64,000 bases of DNA from JALZKA01 sp963717635 (lineage in GTDB: Bacteria > Actinomycetota > Thermoleophilia > Solirubrobacterales > 70-9). Position 1 is the stretch's first letter; each line of letters opens with the position of its first letter. The DNA lies in NCBI GenBank assembly GCA_963717635.1, contig OY970347.1, positions 186,001 through 250,000 of the forward strand, written 5' to 3'. Positions 25,492-33,586 of this stretch are shown here, piece after piece. The notes beneath the pieces are model-generated. The model was not told where the DNA came from and searched no databases. It worked only from the letters and a program-made list of their open reading frames with translations. The translations under genes and the position numbers were made by a program.

Positions 25492-26976
25492 TCACTCGCG
25501 CAACGCCAGCCCGAGCGCCAGCAGCGCCCAGGTTGCCGGGTCGATCGCGAAGCCCGCGTAGCCCAGCGAGTGCATGAGCAACGCGGCGTAGCAGGCTGCG
25601 GCCCCCGCTCGGGCCGGGCTCAAATCCGGCCACGGCCGCGCCATCAACAGGATCGAGAACACCAAGATTGCCGCGTAGGGCACGAGACCGATCACCCCCT
25701 GTTCAGCCGCGACCGTGATCGGCTCCGTATGCGAGACGGGCTTCTCGATGCGCTCCTCCGACTCCCGGCGGAAGCTGATCGCGAACGCCCCCGAGCCCTG
25801 CCCGATCACCGGCTCCTTCTCGAACAGGTCGAAGCCGCCTGAGATCAGGCCCTCGCGGCCGCTCGACTTCTCGCCCAGGTCCGTTCGCTCCCGTTTGATC
25901 GAGTCGTCGCCGGGGGATCCCACCAGCGCCAGGCCCGCGACGCCCGCGACCACCAGGCCGCCCGCCAGCGCGGCGCCCCTGAGCCCGAATCGCAGCCACA
26001 CCAAAACGGCGAGGCCCGCGATCAGCGCCGCGAAGCTGGTCAGCGAGAAGGTGAAGGCGAGCGCGATCAGCAGGAACGCCGCGACCAGGGCGCCGGCCAC
26101 CGCCTGCGTCTGCGGACGGCGCCACGCGATCCAGGCGCCAAGCGCGACGATCGCCAGGGCCAGATAGCGGCCCAGCACATTCGGATCCCGCAGGACGGAG
26201 TTGACGCGGAAGTAGAGGTGGAGCTGGTTCGCTTCCTTCAGCTCCGTGTTCAGCAGGAGGTCGCGCGTCACGTACTGCCAGAGCGCGAGCCCCGCGAACA
26301 CCACGCAGACCGCCACGAAGGCGGCAAGCACCTGAGCCACCAGCTTCCGGTGCCAGCGCAGGTCGCGAAGCAACACCAGCAGCCCGGCGAACGGCGTCAA
26401 AAAGAACGCGGCCGTCACGATCGCGTTCTTAGGGTCCTCCGACCACGCGATCCCGACCGCGTACACGATCAGCGCGGCGGCGAGCGCGATGCCCAGCCAG
26501 CGCGCCGCCGGCGATTCGCCGGCCCGGGGCGAGCTGTCCGTCTGCAGCTCGCCGGCGCGGCCCCGATAGACCAGCCACGCCCCGCGGGCCCAGCCGCCCG
26601 CGATCACCCCGTAGAGCGGAACCAGCAGGAAGTTCGTCTCGTCGCCGACCTGAACGGGCAGGCGCAGCGGGATGACCAGAAACGCGGCGATCGCGAACGC
26701 CGCGGGATTGCGCACGAACAGCGCGGCCGTGGCGCCCAGCGCCATTCCCGCCAGGAGCAGCGCCAGCACGATCACGCCCGGCTGCGAGCGCAGGTCCTCG
26801 AACCGCGCCTGCTCCCAGACCTCGCCAACGATCAGCCCGATCGCTGCCGTCAGCCCGAATCCCATCGCGGCGTAGCGGGAGCGCGGATCGCGCAGCAGGA
26901 GCGCGGCCGCGGCGCCGCTGCACGCGAGTACGGCGCCGATCACCTGCGGAGCGCTGGCGGTCAACGGCACCACCAT
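25492..26976 (-). CDS. O-antigen ligase/polymerase-type membrane protein (Wzy_C)
   Basis: A 494-residue protein with about 12 membrane helices and one large external loop near residues 370-430. The Wzy_C/O-antigen ligase hallmark is there: EPVIGQGSGAFAISF, then SHTEPITVAAEQGVIGLVPY, including the conserved His. Such proteins polymerise repeat units or ligate polymer to an acceptor on the outer face. With no lipid A expected in this lineage, polymerase is more likely. The ATG at 26976 is the best start; a GTG just before it (CACCAC in plus sense) is an alternative. Confidence 0.87.
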   Translation of the reverse strand: MVVPLTASAPQVIGAVLACSGAAAALLLRDPRSRYAAMGFGLTAAIGLIVGEVWEQARFEDLRSQPGVIVLALLLAGMALGATAALFVRNPAAFAIAAFLVIPLRLPVQVGDETNFLLVPLYGVIAGGWARGAWLVYRGRAGELQTDSSPRAGESPAARWLGIALAAALIVYAVGIAWSEDPKNAIVTAAFFLTPFAGLLVLLRDLRWHRKLVAQVLAAFVAVCVVFAGLALWQYVTRDLLLNTELKEANQLHLYFRVNSVLRDPNVLGRYLALAIVALGAWIAWRRPQTQAVAGALVAAFLLIALAFTFSLTSFAALIAGLAVLVWLRFGLRGAALAGGLVVAGVAGLALVGSPGDDSIKRERTDLGEKSSGREGLISGGFDLFEKEPVIGQGSGAFAISFRRESEERIEKPVSHTEPITVAAEQGVIGLVPYAAILVFSILLMARPWPDLSPARAGAAACYAALLMHSLGYAGFAIDPATWALLALGLALRE

Positions 26977-27007
26977 CGGCAGATTCTGGTTTCGTCGCTA
27001 AAGCAAC

Positions 27008-27508
27008 TCATCCCGCAAACGGCTCCCCGGTCGCCTCGAACTGACACGGCTCGCCGGCGTCCGGCTTCGGCTCCGCCTCTGGGGGTGTGCGACGCACGGC
27101 GATCCGCTGGGGGAAGACCATGTCGCGTTCCTGTTCGGGCAGGACGACCCGGAGCCGGTAGTTGCCCGGTCCGACACGCTCACCCTCGTCGTCGGCGCCG
27201 TCCCAGATGCAGCGAACCCGCTCCTCGGCCGCCAGTCCGGCGTCCGTCGCAAACGTCCGCACCGTCTCGCCGCCCCTCCCGACGAGCTCGACCTGTGCGT
27301 GTGGTTCGTCGAAGCGGACGAAGAAGACGAACTCGACCGGGAGTTCGGCCTTGCCGCCGGTCCCGAGCAGGCGGTCGATCTCCGGGACCTCAAGCGCGAG
27401 GTTCGAGGTGCGCGCGCGGTAGACCAGGATCCCCGCGATCAGCGAGGCGACGAGCAGCGCGACCAGCAACGCCGGCCCCAGCCGCCCCTCACGATCCTGA
27501 GGGGTCAC
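27008..27508 (-). CDS. Membrane-anchored FlgD-Ig-like domain protein
   Basis: A 166-residue protein with one N-terminal membrane helix (about residues 11-30, GPALLVALLVASLIAGILVY) and an external beta domain. The segment IWDGADDEGERVGPGNYRLRV matches the FlgD-type Ig fold ('W dG .. G .. v.~G~Y~~~v'). Its role is unknown; such domains act as surface adaptors. It starts with GTG overlapping the stop of the first LytR_C gene (GTGA) and lies directly upstream of the ligase/polymerase gene, so it probably belongs to the export and assembly part of the locus. Confidence 0.75.
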   Translation of the reverse strand: MTPQDREGRLGPALLVALLVASLIAGILVYRARTSNLALEVPEIDRLLGTGGKAELPVEFVFFVRFDEPHAQVELVGRGGETVRTFATDAGLAAEERVRCIWDGADDEGERVGPGNYRLRVVLPEQERDMVFPQRIAVRRTPPEAEPKPDAGEPCQFEATGEPFAG

Positions 27509-28254
27509 CCGCCGACGCGATCCTGGCCCAGGATCACCACCACGTCAGCGCTTGGCGCTGCCGCCTGCACCTCACGGTCGATCTTCTGCACGGCCGCGCC
27601 GCCCAGTTCGCGGGCCACGCGCTTGGCTGCGCGCTGCTGTCCCCGCTGGTACATGACCACGGTCTGATCCGCCTCGCGAATGAAGCTCTCGACCGCCCCG
27701 GGCAGGAATCCGGCGTCCTCGATCTGCCTCGAGATCCGGCCCGCGATGCCGCCAGCAGCCGTGGTGTTGAGCACCGCGACCTCGATGCCCGACGGATCGA
27801 CGGCCGTCACCTGGCCGCCGTCGTCGTCGGAGAGAAGGCCCTGCTGGACGACGATGATCGCCCCGCCGGCGATCAGGAACGCCGCGACCGCCAGGGTCGC
27901 AAGCCAGCGCGGCTGGAGAGCCCGGCTGCTGAACCGGCGCAGCTGATGGTGCGGCTCCAGCGCCGACCGTTCCATCGTGATGCGCTCCAACGCCGGCCGC
28001 TCGCTGGTGACACGGGCTGCGGCGCTCGGAGCGCCATAGATCCGCTCCAGCTCCACCTCGGTCTTGTCGAGCCGCGACTCGGAGAGCGCGAGATCGGTAC
28101 GCGGATGCTCAGGGTTCTCCAGCATCCATCCGCGCAGGCGCTCCACGTCGCGTCGCAACGAGAGGTAGAGCGGAGCCAGCAGGAGGATGCCCAGCGCCGA
28201 GGCGGTCGCCACGAGCGCCGCGACCTCATCGAACGGGAGTAGGTCGGTGCCCAC
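27505..28254 (-). CDS. Two-helix membrane protein with LytR_C domain
   Basis: A 249-residue protein: an N-terminal helix (about 11-31), a charged coiled segment (about 35-105), a second helix (WLATLAVAAFLIAGGAIIVVQQG) and a C-terminal LytR_C domain. The domain reads IEVAVLNTTAAGGIAGRISRQIE, then VVMYQRGQQRAAKRVA and ADVVVILGQD. LytR_C usually sits at the end of LCP wall-polymer ligases, but here the LCP catalytic domain is absent. The GTG at 28254 lies six bases after the stop of its paralogue. A role in attaching or organising polymer at the wall is inference. Confidence 0.78.
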   Translation of the reverse strand: MGTDLLPFDEVAALVATASALGILLLAPLYLSLRRDVERLRGWMLENPEHPRTDLALSESRLDKTEVELERIYGAPSAAARVTSERPALERITMERSALEPHHQLRRFSSRALQPRWLATLAVAAFLIAGGAIIVVQQGLLSDDDGGQVTAVDPSGIEVAVLNTTAAGGIAGRISRQIEDAGFLPGAVESFIREADQTVVMYQRGQQRAAKRVARELGGAAVQKIDREVQAAAPSADVVVILGQDRVGG

Positions 28255-28260
28255 GGCTTC

Positions 28261-29067
28261 CTAGGGAACGACGGCTTCGGTGGCGGCGCTTTGGCCGAAG
28301 TCGTCGTCGTCCTGACCGACGAGGAGAACGACGTCGGCCCCCTCGCTGAGGGACCGAACCTCGTTCGTGATCGGGATCGTCTCCGTGGCGCCCAGCTCCG
28401 GCTCGACCGCGGCTGCGACCTCCGTTGCGGCCTCCTCGGCCTCGGCCTCGTACATGATCACGCTCTTCGCCTCGCCGGCGGGGGCGTTGGTCCGTTGGCC
28501 GATCTTGAAGCCGGCCGGCTTCACGAGCTGATTGGCGACGACGTCAGCGATCCCGGGGACTGCGTCCACCGGGGCCACCGGGTCGTCGACCTGGGTCGCG
28601 TTCAGCACGGCGACGGTGAGCTTCGGCTCCTTCTGCGCGTCGCCGCCCTTGCCGGGCTTGCGTTCGGCCTGCTCCGCCGGAGCCGTATCGTCGCCGCCCA
28701 CCAAGCCGAAGCCGCTGGTGACGACCCCGAGCGCGATCACACCGGCGAGCAGCGCTCCGATCAACCAGCGCGGGTCGATCGGCGAGCGGCGGTCGAGCTC
28801 CTCCCAGCGCGGCCCGGCGGCGGCGGCGACCCGCTGGCGCAGCGCGCCGAGCCGTCCGGGTGCATCGTCCTCGCTGGTCTCGCCGCGCGCCTCCGCCGCC
28901 GCCCGGTCGGCCTCGTCGGCCTCGACGGCCCGCTCGGGAGCGCGTCCGGCCCACTCGCGCAGGCGCCGCACCTCGCGTGCCTGGAGGACGATCATAAGGG
29001 CCAGGATCGCGAACCCGAGGAAGGCGACGAGCCCGAGGATCGGGCCGATGTCCTCGATCAGATCCAT
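28261..29067 (-). CDS. Two-helix membrane protein with LytR_C-like domain (paralogue)
   Basis: A 268-residue protein of the same design as the gene after it: helix (about 8-28, ILGLVAFLGFAILALMIVLQ), charged region, second helix (about 98-122, LIGALLAGVIALGVVTSGFGLV), then LTVAVLNATQ, VIMYEAEAEEAATEVAA and ADVVLLVGQD. The two genes share order of domains but differ clearly in sequence, an old duplication. The ATG at 29067 has a -10-like TAAACT twelve bases upstream (29080-29085 on the minus strand). No LCP domain is present in the window, so any enzyme partner must lie elsewhere. Confidence 0.76.
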   Translation of the reverse strand: MDLIEDIGPILGLVAFLGFAILALMIVLQAREVRRLREWAGRAPERAVEADEADRAAAEARGETSEDDAPGRLGALRQRVAAAAGPRWEELDRRSPIDPRWLIGALLAGVIALGVVTSGFGLVGGDDTAPAEQAERKPGKGGDAQKEPKLTVAVLNATQVDDPVAPVDAVPGIADVVANQLVKPAGFKIGQRTNAPAGEAKSVIMYEAEAEEAATEVAAAVEPELGATETIPITNEVRSLSEGADVVLLVGQDDDDFGQSAATEAVVP

Positions 29068-29101
29068 CGAATTCCGGGCAGTTTACGGTTGCCCGGGGTT
29101 G

Positions 29102-30982
29102 TTACAGCTCGACGGAGCTCGCCGTTGGGCGTTCGTCGATCAACTCGACGACCCGCGCGGCCAGGCCGGCCTCGTCGCCCGAGGCGACCAGGTTGGTGAG
29201 CCGCTCGACCGTGGTCTCGACCCAGTCGGGGTCGAGCGGTGCCCCGCGAACGGCGCGAACGATGCGCTCGGCGCTGGTCGGCTGGGCACGTTCATCCGGG
29301 TTGAAGAGCTCCTCATGGATCTTCTCGCCGCGGCGCGGTTCGGTGAACTCGATCGCGATGTCGACGTCCGGCTCGTAGCCGGCCAGATGGATCATGTTGC
29401 GGGCCAGGTCGACGATCTTCACCGGCGCGCCCATCTCGAGCACGAACACCTCGCCGGACTCCGCCCCCAGGTCGCCAGCCTTGATCACGAGCTGCACGGC
29501 CTCCGGGATCGTCATGAAGTAGCGCGACATCTCGGGGTCGGTGACCGTGACCGGGCCGCCCTTCTCGATCTGCGACCGGAAGATCGGGACCACGCTTCCC
29601 GACGAACCGAGGACGTTCCCGAACCGCACGATCACGAAGCGGGTGGTCGCGTGACGCTGGCCGGCGGCCGCGACGATCCATTCCGCCATCGCTTTCGAGG
29701 CGCCCATCACCGTCTGCGGGTTGACCGCCTTGTCGGTCGAGACCAGGACGAACCGGGAGACGCCGACGGCCGCCGCGGTCTCGGCCGTGACCCGCGTGGC
29801 CATCGCGTTGTTGCGGATCGCTTCCAGCGGGTTCAGCTCCATCAGGCCGACGTGCTTGTAAGCCGCGGCGTGGAAGACGACCTCGGGGCGGAACCGCTGC
29901 ATCACCTCGAGCATGCGATCGCCCTCCTTGCAATCGGCCAGGACCGCCTCGCAACGGCTGAAGTGCCATTGCTCGGTCATCTCGCGCTCGATCTGGAACA
30001 GGTTGTCCTCGGCGTGATCGAGCAGGATCAGGAGGCGCGGGTTGACCCGCGCGATCTGACGCGAGAGCTCGGCGCCGATCGAGCCGCCGGCCCCGGTGAC
30101 GAGCACCACGCGATCCTCCAGGTAGGCGCCGACGCGATCGAGCTCCATCACCACCGGTTCGCGGCCCAGCACGTCCTCGACCTGCACCTCACGGAGTTGG
30201 CGGGTCAGCTGGACGCCGCCGCGAAGGAGCTCGAACACGGTCGGCAGCGTGCGCACGGGGATCTGGCGCTCGCGGCAGGCGACGACCACGTTCGCCCGCA
30301 GCTCACCGGGCGCGGAGGGAATCGCGATGACGACCTCGTCGGGCTTGTGCTTCTCGAGCAGCTCGGCAATCTGACTGGTCGTGCCCATCACGCGCAGCCC
30401 CAGCAGACCCATGCCGCGCTTGCGCGGGTCGTCGTCGACGAAGCCGATCGCGCGCACGCCCAGCGCGGGGTTGAGCTGCAGCTCGCGCACGACCATCTGG
30501 CCGCCGGACCCGGCGCCGACGATCAGCGACTTGCGGGTCTTGCGCTCGCGCTGCGCCTTCGAGGGGCGCTCGATCCAGAGCCGGGTCACGATGCGCGCGC
30601 CGGCCAGCGCGCCGGTCGTGAGGATGAAGTCGAAGACCACGATCGACCGCGGCAGGTTGTCGTCGAACGGCTGGATCACCGTGAAGGCCACGACCAGCGC
30701 GGCGCTGGCCAGGGCGATGGCCCGCAGCAGGGAGGGGAAGTCGCGGGTCAGGAAGTAGCGCCACCACTTCGAGTGGAGCCCGAGCAGGGTGAAGATCACG
30801 GCCTTGCCGATCGCCACGAACGCGACCGACTGCCAGAGCATGTCCTGGTAGCGCTCCGGGATTCCGCCCACGTCGAGGAAGCGCAGGACGAACGCGAGCG
30901 CGAAGGCGGCTCCGGCGAGCAGCGCGTCAGCGGCGAATTGCAGCGCTCGGTGCCGGTATGCCGGGTGGGTGAACCGGCTCAT
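29102..30982 (-). CDS. Membrane-bound nucleotide-sugar 4,6-dehydratase/epimerase (WbpM/CapD/PglF-like)
   Basis: A 626-residue enzyme. Four N-terminal membrane helices (to about 140) are followed by a CoA-binding-like Rossmann region (SLIVGAGSGGQMVVRELQ) and the SDR catalytic domain from about 285. The NAD motif is VLVTGAGGSIGAELSRQI. The catalytic block is VSTDKAVNPQTVMGASKAMAE, in which the usual Tyr of the SDR triad is Met, as in WbpM/PglF. RFGNVLGSSGSVVP and EPRRGEKIHEEL complete the family pattern. The enzyme converts UDP-GlcNAc-type sugars to 4-keto-6-deoxy sugars for the polymer. The ATG at 30982 is nine bases after TAGAAT. Confidence 0.92.
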   Translation of the reverse strand: MSRFTHPAYRHRALQFAADALLAGAAFALAFVLRFLDVGGIPERYQDMLWQSVAFVAIGKAVIFTLLGLHSKWWRYFLTRDFPSLLRAIALASAALVVAFTVIQPFDDNLPRSIVVFDFILTTGALAGARIVTRLWIERPSKAQRERKTRKSLIVGAGSGGQMVVRELQLNPALGVRAIGFVDDDPRKRGMGLLGLRVMGTTSQIAELLEKHKPDEVVIAIPSAPGELRANVVVACRERQIPVRTLPTVFELLRGGVQLTRQLREVQVEDVLGREPVVMELDRVGAYLEDRVVLVTGAGGSIGAELSRQIARVNPRLLILLDHAEDNLFQIEREMTEQWHFSRCEAVLADCKEGDRMLEVMQRFRPEVVFHAAAYKHVGLMELNPLEAIRNNAMATRVTAETAAAVGVSRFVLVSTDKAVNPQTVMGASKAMAEWIVAAAGQRHATTRFVIVRFGNVLGSSGSVVPIFRSQIEKGGPVTVTDPEMSRYFMTIPEAVQLVIKAGDLGAESGEVFVLEMGAPVKIVDLARNMIHLAGYEPDVDIAIEFTEPRRGEKIHEELFNPDERAQPTSAERIVRAVRGAPLDPDWVETTVERLTNLVASGDEAGLAARVVELIDERPTASSVEL

Positions 30983-30991
30983 AGCGGCTTG

Positions 30992-30997
30992 ATTCTA
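30992..30997 (-). promoter_or_regulatory. -10 box before the dehydratase gene
   Basis: On the minus strand TAGAAT lies nine bases before the ATG at 30982, in the 29-base gap downstream of the GT4 gene. It matches the leaderless spacing and is among the best hexamer matches in the window. Confidence 0.5.
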
Positions 30998-31011
30998 CGG
31001 CGGTGCGGTCG

Positions 31012-32010
31012 CTACGACCGTTCTCCCGCCAGCGCGAGTTCGACTTCGTGCAGGACGCCGTCGCGGCGCTTTTCGTAGGGGAACTCGGTGCGGATCCGCT
31101 CGCGGGCGGCGAGGCCGCCCTCCGGGCCGAGCTCCAGCGCTTCCCGCACGCCGGCGGCGACCGCGCCTGGCGTCGCCTCCGCGATCGTGACGCCCGTCTC
31201 GCCCACAACCTCGGGCAGGGCCCCGGCGGCGGTGACCACCGGGGCCGCGCCGGCCAGCATCGCCTCGGCGAGCGACAGTCCGAAGCCCTCGTGCAGGGAA
31301 GCCTGAACGTAGACCGCAGCCGAGCTAAACAGGGCGTCCAGGTCCTCGTCGGAGAGGTATCCGGTGAGGCGCGCGTTTGCGGGAACCGACGCGCTCAGTC
31401 TCTCGCCCGTCTCGTCCCACCACTCGCCGGCGAGCACGAACTCGACATCGGGCAACTCACGGGCGGCCTCGACGAACGGACCGTGGCCCTTGCGGGCGAG
31501 GTTCACGGAGTAGACCACGCCGACCGTCAACGCCATCCGGTCACGCGGGGTCGCGACCGCGCCGAAGCGGTCGGGGACGCCGTGGTGGACCACCGTCACC
31601 CGCGCCGGGTCGACGCCGGCGACGTTCCGGCCGATCTCCTCCAGCGAATAGTTCGAGTTCGTGATCAGGCGCGTCGCCAGCCGCGCGGTCGAGCTGACCA
31701 GCCGCCGGCGCACCCCACCTCGCTGCGAGCCGTAGCCGATCTCCGGCATCGCGGCGGTGTCGAAGCCGCCAAAGATCAGCACCGAGGGCTTGCGGCGCGC
31801 GCGGGCGAAGCGCAGCGCCACGGCCGTGTGCCAGGAGGCGAACCAGCCGACGACGACGTCGCAGGAGCCGACCGCCCGCCACAGCTCGAGCGGTCGCGCC
31901 CGGAACCCGGACTGGAAGTAGTCGACGACCTCGTGCCGCTCCGCCAGCGCCTCCCGGTCGATGCGGGTGAACGTGTTGCGGCGACTGTGAACGTAGAGAA
32001 CTCGAGCCAC
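31012..32010 (-). CDS. GT4-family glycosyltransferase
   Basis: A 332-residue GT-B glycosyltransferase. The C-terminal half has the GT4 pattern: VYSVNLARKGHGPFVEAAREL (nucleotide binding), YLSDEDLDALFSSAAVYVQASLHEGFGLSLAEAMLAG containing the E-x7-E motif, and ALPEVVGETG. The N-terminal half is short. The GTG at 32010 gives MARVLYVHSRRNTF; no better start is visible. It is the first gene of the minus-strand part of the polysaccharide locus and is divergent from DedA. Confidence 0.86.
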   Translation of the reverse strand: MARVLYVHSRRNTFTRIDREALAERHEVVDYFQSGFRARPLELWRAVGSCDVVVGWFASWHTAVALRFARARRKPSVLIFGGFDTAAMPEIGYGSQRGGVRRRLVSSTARLATRLITNSNYSLEEIGRNVAGVDPARVTVVHHGVPDRFGAVATPRDRMALTVGVVYSVNLARKGHGPFVEAARELPDVEFVLAGEWWDETGERLSASVPANARLTGYLSDEDLDALFSSAAVYVQASLHEGFGLSLAEAMLAGAAPVVTAAGALPEVVGETGVTIAEATPGAVAAGVREALELGPEGGLAARERIRTEFPYEKRRDGVLHEVELALAGERS

Positions 32011-32091
32011 TAGCTAGCCCGTACCAGGGGGGCAAACATGGTTTTGCGCCTTGCGTCGCTCATCAGATACCTATCCTCCCAGGCCGCAACC

Positions 32092-32760
32092 ATGCATCTC
32101 GCCCTGCCATACGCCTCCGTGACCGACTTCTTCCTCGACCCGATCGTCGAGGCCGCGACCGAGTTCATCGACTCGGTCGGCCTGATCGGGGTCTTCGTCC
32201 TGATGTTGCTCGAGAGCGCCTGCATCCCGGTGCCGAGCGAGGCGATCATGCTGTTCGCGGGGTTCAACGTCTCGGAGGGCGACCTGTCGCTGTTCGGAAT
32301 CGTCGCGGCCGGCGTGCTCGGCAATGTCGTCGGCTCCTGGATCGCGTGGGCGGCCGGCTACTACGGGCGCCTCGAGCTGCTCGAGAAGAACCGCCTGATC
32401 CACATCAACCCCAAGCACCTCGCCTGGGCCGACAGCTGGTTCGAGCGCCACGGCGACGCAACCGTGTTCTTCACCCGGATGCTGCCGATCATCCGCACCT
32501 TCATCTCGCTGCCGGCGGGCGTCGCCCGGATGCCGTTCTGGCGGTTCACCTGGCTGACTCTGGCCGGGTGCATCCCCTGGGTCCTGCTGCTCGGCCTGAT
32601 CGGGCGCGAGGTCGGCGACAGCTGGGAGGAATGGCGCGACTACCTGCACTACCTCGACTACGCGGTGGTCGCCGCGGCCCTGATCGGTCTCGCCTACTGG
32701 CTGATCAAGCGCCGCAACTCCGGCGACCCGCCCGCAGCGCCCGCGTCCGAGGAAGGTTGA
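32092..32760 (+). CDS. DedA/UptA-family membrane protein
   Basis: A 222-residue protein with five or six hydrophobic segments. The DedA landmarks are IGVFVLMLLESACIPVPSEAIM (re-entrant Glu/Pro segment), ATVFFTRMLPIIRTFISLPAGVARMPFWRF (the conserved R-x3-P-x-R-x3-S-x-x-A-G pattern, a block over 20 residues long), and IGREVGDSW. Some members carry undecaprenyl phosphate back across the membrane. The ATG at 32092 has a -10-like TATCCT 14 bases upstream. An in-frame ATG at 32038 behind a strong AGGGGGG would add 18 residues and remains possible. It is followed after four bases by uppP. Confidence 0.88.
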   Translation: MHLALPYASVTDFFLDPIVEAATEFIDSVGLIGVFVLMLLESACIPVPSEAIMLFAGFNVSEGDLSLFGIVAAGVLGNVVGSWIAWAAGYYGRLELLEKNRLIHINPKHLAWADSWFERHGDATVFFTRMLPIIRTFISLPAGVARMPFWRFTWLTLAGCIPWVLLLGLIGREVGDSWEEWRDYLHYLDYAVVAAALIGLAYWLIKRRNSGDPPAAPASEEG

Positions 32761-32764
32761 CGCC

Positions 32765-33586
32765 GTGCCGGCGCGTCCGGCTTCGCTCGAGCTGAGTGCC
32801 CGGCGCGCCGCAGCGCTCGGCGCGATCCAGGGACCAACCGAGTTGCTGCCGGTCTCGAGCTCCGCCCACATCTCGCTGATTCCCTGGCTCGCCGGCTGGC
32901 GCTGGCACGAGTTGGACGCCGAGGCGCGCAAGGCGTTCGAGGTCGCCCTGCACGCCGGCACAGCGGCGGCGCTGCTGATCGGCCTGCGCAGCGAGATCGG
33001 CGCGGAGCTGGCCGCGTTCGACGCTCGCCGCGCCGCCGTTGTCGGCCTGGCGTTCGTGCCTCCCGCAATCGCGGGCATAGCGCTGGAGCGGCGGATCGAG
33101 GCGCTGGGCACGCCCGCGGCCACCGCGGCGGGTCTCGTCGCCGGATCGGTGGCGATGGTCGCCGCCGATCGCGCGCCGCAGCGGCGCGGACGGGGCGACG
33201 CGACCGCGCCCGACGGACTTGCGCTGGGGGTCGCGCAGGCCGCGGCGCTGGTGCCCGGGGTCTCCCGCAACGGCGCAACGCTCACCGCCGCGCGCGCCCG
33301 TGGATTCAGTCGCGCCCAGGCCAACCTCCTCTCGCGGACCGTCGCGCTGCCGGTGATCGTCGGCGCCGTGGTGCTCAAGGGCGAGCGCCTGCGCCGCCGC
33401 GGCGTGACCCCGGGAACCGGCCGGGCGCTGGCGATTGGCGCGGCGGCATCGTTCGTCTCGACCCTGGCATCGCAGAAGCTGATCGGCCTGGTCGAGCGCG
33501 ACCGCGCGCTTTGGCCGTACGCGGCCTACCGGGTCGGGCTGGCGGCGGTAGTGCGTCGCCGCCTGCGGGAGAATGCCGGGCAATGA
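32765..33586 (+). CDS. uppP: Undecaprenyl-diphosphatase (BacA/UppP)
   Basis: A 273-residue polytopic phosphatase that turns undecaprenyl diphosphate into the monophosphate carrier used for peptidoglycan and capsule. Both family motifs are present: GAIQGPTELLPVSSSAHISL, with Q22, E26, S31-S33 and H35, and PGVSRNGATLTAARARG with R168. Position 169 is Asn where most homologues have Ser. Loss of carrier recycling sensitises cells to bacitracin. The GTG at 32765 has GAAGG eight bases upstream. Its TGA overlaps the purM ATG (ATGA). Confidence 0.9.
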   Translation: MPARPASLELSARRAAALGAIQGPTELLPVSSSAHISLIPWLAGWRWHELDAEARKAFEVALHAGTAAALLIGLRSEIGAELAAFDARRAAVVGLAFVPPAIAGIALERRIEALGTPAATAAGLVAGSVAMVAADRAPQRRGRGDATAPDGLALGVAQAAALVPGVSRNGATLTAARARGFSRAQANLLSRTVALPVIVGAVVLKGERLRRRGVTPGTGRALAIGAAASFVSTLASQKLIGLVERDRALWPYAAYRVGLAAVVRRRLRENAGQ

